From contig CAKZLA010000412.1 of NCBI GenBank assembly GCA_937124525.1, positions 1 to 10,709 on the forward strand: a DNA stretch of 10,709 nt, read 5' to 3'. A program made the translations under genes and the position numbers. Each line of letters starts with the position of its first letter. The stretch's first letter is position 1. Below are positions 6,252 through 10,709 of the stretch, piece by piece. The stretch comes from an uncultured Desulfobacterium sp. (lineage in GTDB: Bacteria > Desulfobacterota > Desulfobacteria > Desulfobacterales > Desulfobacteraceae). The notes under the pieces are model-generated. The model made no database searches. It saw only the letters and a program-made list of their open reading frames with translations, and was not told the origin of the DNA.

Positions 6252-7105
6252 TAGATATCCCCCGATGCCAGCTGGTGAACCGCATCACTCAACAGGTTAA
6301 CACCAACAACAAGAGTTCCAATGGACATTGCAGGAAAGAATACAAGCCACGGAGCTATTGTTATAAATTGCCTTCCTTCATTAACAAGGAGTCCCCAGTC
6401 GGGTGTGGGTGGTTGAACGCCCAGCCCCAAAAAGCCAAGGGAGGCATTCAGAAATATTGCATAGGCAAATCTAACTGTAAATTCAACCCCAAGAGGGCCT
6501 AAAATATTAGGTGTGATCTCAATGAAAAGCATGTGGAAAAGGCTTGCACCCCTCGACTTTGCCGCCTCAACAAACTCCTTGGTGACAACCTCAAGGACAG
6601 CTCCTCGACACACCCTTGCAACCCTTGGGGAGAAGACTATGCCGATTACAAGGATTGTATTGTAGGTGCCGGGCCCCAGCATTCCCATAACAAGAATGGC
6701 GAGCAGGAGGCCGGGAAACGACATAAGAATATCCATACTTCTCATCATTATTTCATCTATCAAACCGCCAAAGTATCCAGCGATAAGCCCAACGGTTGCA
6801 CCCACAATAAGCGCAAGCATGGAGGCTGTCAGGGCTATTGCTACCACCTGCTGGGAGCCTGCCATTACCCTTGACATAATATCCCTTCCAAATTTATCCG
6901 TTCCAAAGGGGTGGGTAATGGATGGGGGTTGAAGCCTTGCCATAATATTAAATTCTTCTATGTCATAGGGAGTTCCAAAGAGAGAGATAACCATAATTGC
7001 AAACCATACCCCAACGATGATCATACCAACAACAGCGGACTTTGACCCTAAGAGTCTTGAAAAAATATCCTTGGCCCCGTCTAATTTATTTAAAATCGAA
7101 CTCAT
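6251..7105 (-). CDS. DppC/OppC-type ABC transporter permease
   Basis: Inner-membrane permease of the peptide/nickel/opine class; it should pair with the DppB-like subunit to form the channel. At 284 residues it is typical for the family. It starts with the OppC N-terminal region (first membrane segment about 24-44), then the family motif HPFGTDKFGRDIMSRVMAG (65-83). Several hydrophobic segments follow, then the EAA-type coupling loop EAAKSRGASLFHMLFIEITPN (180-200), which contacts the ATPase, and the late SLGFLGLGVQPPTPDWG stretch (222-238). The start ATG at 7105 has AAGGA about ten bases upstream; this site overlaps the stop of the preceding permease gene, 13 bp away. The product should be co-translated with its neighbours. 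Confidence 0.96.
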   Translation of the reverse strand: MSSILNKLDGAKDIFSRLLGSKSAVVGMIIVGVWFAIMVISLFGTPYDIEEFNIMARLQPPSITHPFGTDKFGRDIMSRVMAGSQQVVAIALTASMLALIVGATVGLIAGYFGGLIDEIMMRSMDILMSFPGLLLAILVMGMLGPGTYNTILVIGIVFSPRVARVCRGAVLEVVTKEFVEAAKSRGASLFHMLFIEITPNILGPLGVEFTVRFAYAIFLNASLGFLGLGVQPPTPDWGLLVNEGRQFITIAPWLVFFPAMSIGTLVVGVNLLSDAVHQLASGDI

Positions 7106-7118
7106 TATATAACAATCC

Positions 7119-8066
7119 TTATTGGTATCGAATACGAGGGTTTACAAACATATAAAGTATGTCTGCAAGGAGATTTAAGAACATGTAAACAGTGACAACT
7201 AAAAGGGAGGTATTCTGGATAAGAGTAACATCCCTTTGTACAATGGCGTATAAAAGAAGACTTCCAAGACCTGGAAAGGCAAATACCGTTTCAACGACAA
7301 CAAGACCTCCGATCATCCATCCAACATTCATTGCAATAACGGTGATGGAAGGAATAAGAGCATTTGGAAGAATATGTCTTACTATTATTTGATTATCACT
7401 CAGGCCTTTAAAGAGGGCCGTTTTCACGTAGTTCGAACTTGCAGAATCAATGACACTTGCCCTTGTCATACGGACAATATAGCCAAGCAGAACAAGGGAT
7501 AATGTCATTATGGGAAGAACCACTGCGTCAAGTTGCATCCAAAGTGGAAGGTTAGGATCAATACTGCTTGCGGAGGGAAGAACCCCAAGCCAAAGACTGA
7601 ACACCAGTATAAATAAAATGCCGGAGACAAATTCCGGAATAGAGATTGCCACCATTGATGAGAGGGAGATCAGCTTATCAATGAATTTTCCCTTGTTTAT
7701 TCCAGCCCAGGCACCAAACGCCAGGGAGATGGGAATAACGATGACAGATGCTATGAATGCAAGGAAGAATGAGTTTTCAGATCTATCTATCAAAAGATCG
7801 GAAATTCTAACTCCGGAGATACTTAGTGATTCCCCCAGGTCTCCTCTGAAGACTCCTGCAAGCCACATAAAAAACCTTTGGTATGCGGGATCGTTGAGTC
7901 CTAATTTAACACGCAGTGCAGCAAGGGTTTCAGGTGTTGCATGCTGCCCAAGGATCATCTGAGCGACATCTCCTGGTAGAAGCTGTGTTATGGAGAATAT
8001 CAACACAGATGCGATAAAAAGGGTTATGACTATGGAGAATAGTCTTTTCAGCAGGTAAAAAAACAC
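7119..8066 (-). CDS. DppB/OppB-type ABC transporter permease
   Basis: Second channel-forming permease, 315 residues, as usual for the family. It shows the N-terminal membrane helix followed by LLPGDVAQMILGQHATPETLAALRVKLGL (29-57), a DppB hallmark, then a family-type RGDLGESL motif (74-81). Further hydrophobic segments lie near 100-120, 139-163, 180-200 and 236-262. The coupling loop is KTALFKGLSDNQIIVRHILPNAL (215-237), ending in the conserved RH-x-x-PNAL. The start is GTG at 8066, not ATG, with AGGA about nine bases upstream. A 93-bp gap with hairpins separates it from the binding-protein gene. The solute cannot be told from the permease. Confidence 0.96.
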   Translation of the reverse strand: MFFYLLKRLFSIVITLFIASVLIFSITQLLPGDVAQMILGQHATPETLAALRVKLGLNDPAYQRFFMWLAGVFRGDLGESLSISGVRISDLLIDRSENSFFLAFIASVIVIPISLAFGAWAGINKGKFIDKLISLSSMVAISIPEFVSGILFILVFSLWLGVLPSASSIDPNLPLWMQLDAVVLPIMTLSLVLLGYIVRMTRASVIDSASSNYVKTALFKGLSDNQIIVRHILPNALIPSITVIAMNVGWMIGGLVVVETVFAFPGLGSLLLYAIVQRDVTLIQNTSLLVVTVYMFLNLLADILYMFVNPRIRYQ

Positions 8067-8090
8067 AATAAAAAGTCCTTTTTTTCAACG

Positions 8091-8133
8091 CAGGGTATTT
8101 ACCCTGGTATATATTATCTATAAAACATACCAG
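8091..8133. repeat. Overlapping hairpins between binding-protein and permease genes
   Basis: CAGGGTATTTACCCTG (8091-8106) is a perfect seven-pair dyad with a two-base centre. CTGGTAT (8104-8110) pairs with ATACCAG (8127-8133). The two share 8104-8106, so only one can form fully at a time. No U-tract follows on the minus strand. Such intercistronic hairpins often protect the 5' binding-protein message and so raise its level over the permeases, as for malE; that role here is inference. Confidence 0.55.
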
Positions 8134-8159
8134 AGCAACTGGGAGAGGTTAAAAACTGA

Positions 8160-9731
8160 CTAAGCCATCTCAATGTACCTGTAATCATTTGACATATTTC
8201 TCATGGGGTAATAATTTTTAACATTTTTACCAGTGGCTGTGAATACAGGGTAGAAGAACGGAACAACCGATGGACCCTGCTCCATAAGAAGTTTTTCGAT
8301 CTTTGCTATAATTTTCTTTGCTTTCTTTTCATCAGCTTCCACAGATGCCTGGTCAAGGAGTGCATTAAGCTCAGGGCTGTCAAACTTGCTCTCATTCCAG
8401 GCCGCGCCTGTTCTAAGGCTAAGGTTCATAAGGTCAATGGGATTTTCTCTATGTGCCCAGTTTGTGATGCCACAATTTACTTTTAGCCAGTAGCGTGCGT
8501 AATAAATATCCCTTGTTACACCCTGAATTTGAAGGTTGATCCCGGCAGGTTTAAGCATCTGTTGCATTGTCAGGGCAACATCAAGTAGGGGAGGATGATT
8601 TGAAGGGACATAGCAGTCTACATCAAACCCTTTCTCATACCCTGCCTCAGCAAGAAGTTTCTTTGCCTTTTCAATGCTATATTCTGGAAAGCCAATATCG
8701 GTGTAAAGGTCGCTTTCAGGCCATACAGGAGAATCATTTCCAATATTACCGTATCCATAGGCGGCTGCACCTAACATGTTTTTTCTATTGACACAATGCT
8801 TAACTGCCTGCCTGACTCTTACGTCATTGAACGGAGGCTTATCACACCCCATGTAAAAGTTGGGATGGTTGGAACAATTAACCGTATAAAGGTTTATTTT
8901 AGGATGGTTTTTATATCTAAGTGCGGAGTCAAAGCCCACCCATCTGACAATATCAACCTGTCCCGCCTCCAGGGCCAGTAGCTGAGTCTGGCTTTCAGAT
9001 ACAAAGATAACCTCCATATTGTCGACTTTTGGAAGCCCTGGAATAAAGTAATCAGAGTTTTTAACCATTACTATTCTCTGGCCGGGAACAAGGGTTGTTA
9101 CCTTGAAGGCTCCTGTCCCGGAAGGCTTTGTGTTGCCATTTTTTTCGTAATCATAATCATGGGCAAGTATTGCAGCATTATACTCAAGCAGTTTGTAAAG
9201 AAAATTCGGGTCCGGCTGTTTTAGGTTAAAGATGACCTTGAACTTTCCATCACTCACCACCTTTTCAATTCCAGCGGAGGCTGCACACATGGGACCGCCA
9301 AGCGCTGGATTCTGCCATCTTTCAACAGTGAAGATGATATCCTCGGCAGTCATGGCTGTACCATGGTGAAATTTTACGTTCTCTTTAAGTTTGAATGTCC
9401 ACTGTGATTTGTCAGCATTGGTTTCATATGATTCTGCAAGGCAGAGTGTCAGCTTTTGATCCGCCCCTTCAAGCCTTACGATTGTATCGTAAATCATGCT
9501 AAACACATTTTGAACGGATCCACCTGATGAGTAAGGAGGTGTAATCTTAAGGGTGGGGGACATCATCACACGGCATTTTGACTCTGCAGCAAAGACATTC
9601 TTAACACAAAGCATATTTAAAAATGGTGTTGAGGCAGCTGCCAGGCCGAGGGCAGTGGCTGACTTTATAAACCCACGTCGATCCAAATCAGCTTTTGTTT
9701 CTTCATTGCTATTTGACATAAAAGTCTCCAT
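8160..9731 (-). CDS. Tat-exported periplasmic solute-binding protein, family 5 (DppA/OppA/NikA class)
   Basis: First gene of the importer operon; it captures the solute in the periplasm and delivers it to the permeases. At 523 residues it matches the family. The N-terminus has a twin-arginine signal, DRRGFIKSATALGLAAAS (17-34), with a likely cleavage site near VFAA (46-49), so it should be exported folded. No lipobox is convincing, so it is probably soluble. Family 5 features include LAESYETNADKSQWTFKLKENVKFHHG (98-124), TAEDIIFTVERW (128-139) and DVRVRQAVKHCVNRKNM. The start could be ATG 9731 (AAGG nine bases upstream) or ATG 9719 (GGAG six bases upstream); the second has the better site and loses only four residues before the Tat motif. 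The stop is TAG. The ligand could be a peptide, osmolyte, opine or metal chelate; the sequence does not settle it. Confidence 0.95.
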   Translation of the reverse strand: METFMSNSNEETKADLDRRGFIKSATALGLAAASTPFLNMLCVKNVFAAESKCRVMMSPTLKITPPYSSGGSVQNVFSMIYDTIVRLEGADQKLTLCLAESYETNADKSQWTFKLKENVKFHHGTAMTAEDIIFTVERWQNPALGGPMCAASAGIEKVVSDGKFKVIFNLKQPDPNFLYKLLEYNAAILAHDYDYEKNGNTKPSGTGAFKVTTLVPGQRIVMVKNSDYFIPGLPKVDNMEVIFVSESQTQLLALEAGQVDIVRWVGFDSALRYKNHPKINLYTVNCSNHPNFYMGCDKPPFNDVRVRQAVKHCVNRKNMLGAAAYGYGNIGNDSPVWPESDLYTDIGFPEYSIEKAKKLLAEAGYEKGFDVDCYVPSNHPPLLDVALTMQQMLKPAGINLQIQGVTRDIYYARYWLKVNCGITNWAHRENPIDLMNLSLRTGAAWNESKFDSPELNALLDQASVEADEKKAKKIIAKIEKLLMEQGPSVVPFFYPVFTATGKNVKNYYPMRNMSNDYRYIEMA

Positions 9732-9842
9732 TAGATTGTGCCTTATCCTGAATTTAAGAAAGGCCGTTTAAAGTGATATCTCGGAGTTGGTTCTAAGGTC
9801 GGCCAGTGGGTATTCACCAAACAGCCTTCAATCAAATATAAT

Positions 9843-9863
9843 GTTAAATTTCAATCATTTAAC
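9843..9863. promoter_or_regulatory. AT-rich dyad, possible operator
   Basis: GTTAAAT (9843-9849) and ATTTAAC (9857-9863) are perfect inverted halves around seven bases, a 21-bp dyad of typical operator size. It lies five bases from the dyad at 9868-9882. No protein is assigned. Confidence 0.4.
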
Positions 9864-9867
9864 TGTT

Positions 9868-9890
9868 GCAGATCTGATCTGCGCTGTCAA
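9868..9890 (-). promoter_or_regulatory. Perfect 15-bp palindrome beside a TTGACA element
   Basis: GCAGATCTGATCTGC (9868-9882) is a perfect seven-pair dyad around a central T. On the minus strand, TTGACA (9890-9885) lies just before it, so the dyad would fall in the spacer of a promoter reading into the importer operon. The -10 at 17-bp spacing (AACAGT) is poor, so the promoter itself is uncertain. A repressor acting here is inference. Confidence 0.4.
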
Positions 9891-9952
9891 AAGTGGTCGA
9901 GCTTAGAACCAATCCCGATATCTCTATTGCTTCATACGATATAAAGACTAAT

Positions 9953-10009
9953 GAGCCTTGCATAATACTTCATTTTTTTTTTTGAAGTATTTATTCTCAA
10001 AAAAGGCTC
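9953..10009 (+). repeat. Two-layer T-loop hairpin upstream of the PhnD-like gene
   Basis: AATACTTCA (9964-9972) pairs perfectly with TGAAGTATT (9983-9991) around a loop of ten T. An outer arm GAGCCTT (9953-9959) pairs with AAGGCTC (10003-10009). It ends about 92 bases before the plus-strand start codon. If transcribed it would be a structured leader; it is not a classical terminator because the T-run is in the loop. Confidence 0.5.
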
Positions 10010-10101
10010 TTATCCCATGGAGATACAATAATAAATTGTGTCACCATACAATCTGAACAATAGCAGATACAAAACAACGTAAATTTAAAAAGGTTCGAAT
10101 A

Positions 10102-10709
10102 ATGTTAAAAGCTTGTACCAGAATGTATAGTATCTCAAATGAGGCTTCTACCCTTTGGGAAAAATTATACCAACAGGTTGCATTACACGCTGGCATGGAA
10201 ATTGAGATTCTTGATTTTCCACAGACTTTTCCCATGTTGCCAATATGGGAAAGGGATGATCTTGGGATGGTTATGATATGTGGCTGGCCATTCCATCTGG
10301 CAGGTGCCAAACATCAAATTATAGGGGCCTTTAAACCGCTGTCATCCCAAGGTAGAATATTGTATCGAAGCCATTTTCTCGTGAGGAATGATTCGGGCTT
10401 TGAACGGATTGAAGATTCTTTCGGCTCTAACATGACCTATCTCGCAGAGTACTCTCATAGTGGTTACAACGCGCCACGGTACCATCTTTTGCCCCACTTC
10501 ATTGAAAGAGGAAAAAAACTTTTCAATGAGGTAAGCGGCCTAAATAATGGCGGATACACAGCACTCCTTGAAACGCTTGTGGAGAGAAGAGCAGATATTA
10601 TTTCAATGGATAGCTACTCCTATGATCTTATGGTTTTTTTCCATCCAGAGCTTGTAAAGGATGTAAAAATATTAGCACCAAATCATAAAGAAAGATTAAG
10701 TATTTTTTC
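10102..10709 (+). CDS. Leaderless PhnD-like (COG3221) substrate-binding-fold protein (partial, first 202 codons)
   Basis: The frame is open from ATG 10102 to the window edge and I translated it directly. It resembles stand-alone proteins annotated as phosphate/phosphonate ABC transporter binding components. Recognisable points are the N-terminal MYSISNEASTLWEKL (8-22), the MICGWPF stretch (58-64), YRSHFLVRNDSGFERIEDSFG (88-108), SGYNAPRYHLLPHF (120-133), and ALLETLVERRADIISMDSYSYDLM (154-177), where ADI-x-x-MD matches the family's ADIAAID pattern. It starts without a signal peptide, so it should stay in the cytosol and is unlikely to be an ordinary ABC binding protein. AAGG (10089-10093 region) lies eight bases before the ATG; an upstream in-frame TGA (10054) and no other ATG support this start. 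It is divergent from the importer operon. Ligand and role are unknown; sensing a small metabolite is one inference. Confidence 0.75.
   Translation, partial: MLKACTRMYSISNEASTLWEKLYQQVALHAGMEIEILDFPQTFPMLPIWERDDLGMVMICGWPFHLAGAKHQIIGAFKPLSSQGRILYRSHFLVRNDSGFERIEDSFGSNMTYLAEYSHSGYNAPRYHLLPHFIERGKKLFNEVSGLNNGGYTALLETLVERRADIISMDSYSYDLMVFFHPELVKDVKILAPNHKERLSIF

Larger units (their letters stand above)
9776..9922. repeat. Imperfect inverted repeat flanking about 100 bp
   Basis: The left arm, near 9776-9805, contains GATATC, GG and TTGGTTCTAAG. The right arm, near 9890-9922, contains their complements, CTTAGAACCAA, CC and GATATC, in inverted order. Weaker similarity (TCG, CCA) continues inward, giving arms of about 30 bases. 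This could be a pair of distant operator half-sites bridged by looping, or the ends of a small mobile-element remnant. Confidence 0.5.
9732..10101. other. 370-bp divergent control region between the importer operon and the PhnD-like gene
   Basis: No gene is supported here. Promoters for both the minus-strand importer operon and the plus-strand PhnD-like gene are expected. The region holds a long imperfect inverted repeat (9776-9922), two shorter dyads inside it (9843-9863 and 9868-9882), and a T-rich hairpin nearer the plus-strand gene (9953-10009), each listed separately. I found no convincing -24/-12 element on either strand. Confidence 0.6.

Noticed and set aside
10041..10310. 89-codon minus-strand open frame at the right end
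   Set aside because: It overlaps the PhnD-like gene on the opposite strand, which has recognisable family motifs along its whole visible length.

Overview
The window looks like a chromosomal segment of an anaerobic, probably sulfate-reducing bacterium of the Desulfobacterota (old Deltaproteobacteria). This is an inference from the content: a non-pyrrolysine MttB-family methyltransferase under an apparent sigma-54 circuit, PAS-containing sigma-54 activators, and Tat-exported solute-binding proteins. No rRNA, tRNA, CRISPR array or transposase gene was seen.

Layout. (1) Positions 1-1114, minus strand: the N-terminal 371 residues of a sigma-54-dependent activator with two PAS domains, cut by the window edge just after the Walker A motif. 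(2) 1115-1335: a spacer with a very long hairpin. (3) 1336-2814, minus: a complete MttB/MtgB-type (COG5598) corrinoid-dependent methyltransferase with no in-frame amber codon and an amber stop. (4) 2815-3264: a control region holding a well-spaced -24/-12 element, a perfect 13-base IHF consensus and a pair of direct repeats at enhancer distance. (5) 3265-3915, minus: an orphan ECF-like sigma factor. (6) 4158-9731, minus: a complete Dpp/Opp-class ABC importer operon in the order binding protein, DppB-like permease, DppC-like permease, and a single polypeptide fusing the two ATPases. (7) 9732-10101: a divergent control region full of dyads. (8) 10102 to the end, plus: the start of a leaderless PhnD-like (COG3221) substrate-binding-fold protein, cut by the window edge.

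How it may work together. The activator lies just downstream of the methyltransferase gene on the same strand, and the methyltransferase promoter has all the parts such an activator needs. The simplest model is a quaternary- or tertiary-amine-responsive demethylation module: a signal is sensed by the PAS activator, RpoN-dependent transcription of the mttB-like gene follows, and methyl groups pass to a corrinoid protein encoded elsewhere. The ABC importer imports an unidentified solute of the peptide/nickel/osmolyte class. Whether it feeds the methyltransferase is not shown. The two halves differ in base composition (GC-rich regulator and methyltransferase, AT-richer sigma factor and transporter), so they may have different histories.

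Nothing here is clearly a wholly new system. The most interesting items are the complete sigma-54/IHF/enhancer architecture of the mttB-like gene, the dyad-rich divergent region, the sigma factor with altered region 2 and a competing short ORF at its start, and the leaderless PhnD-like protein divergent from the importer.
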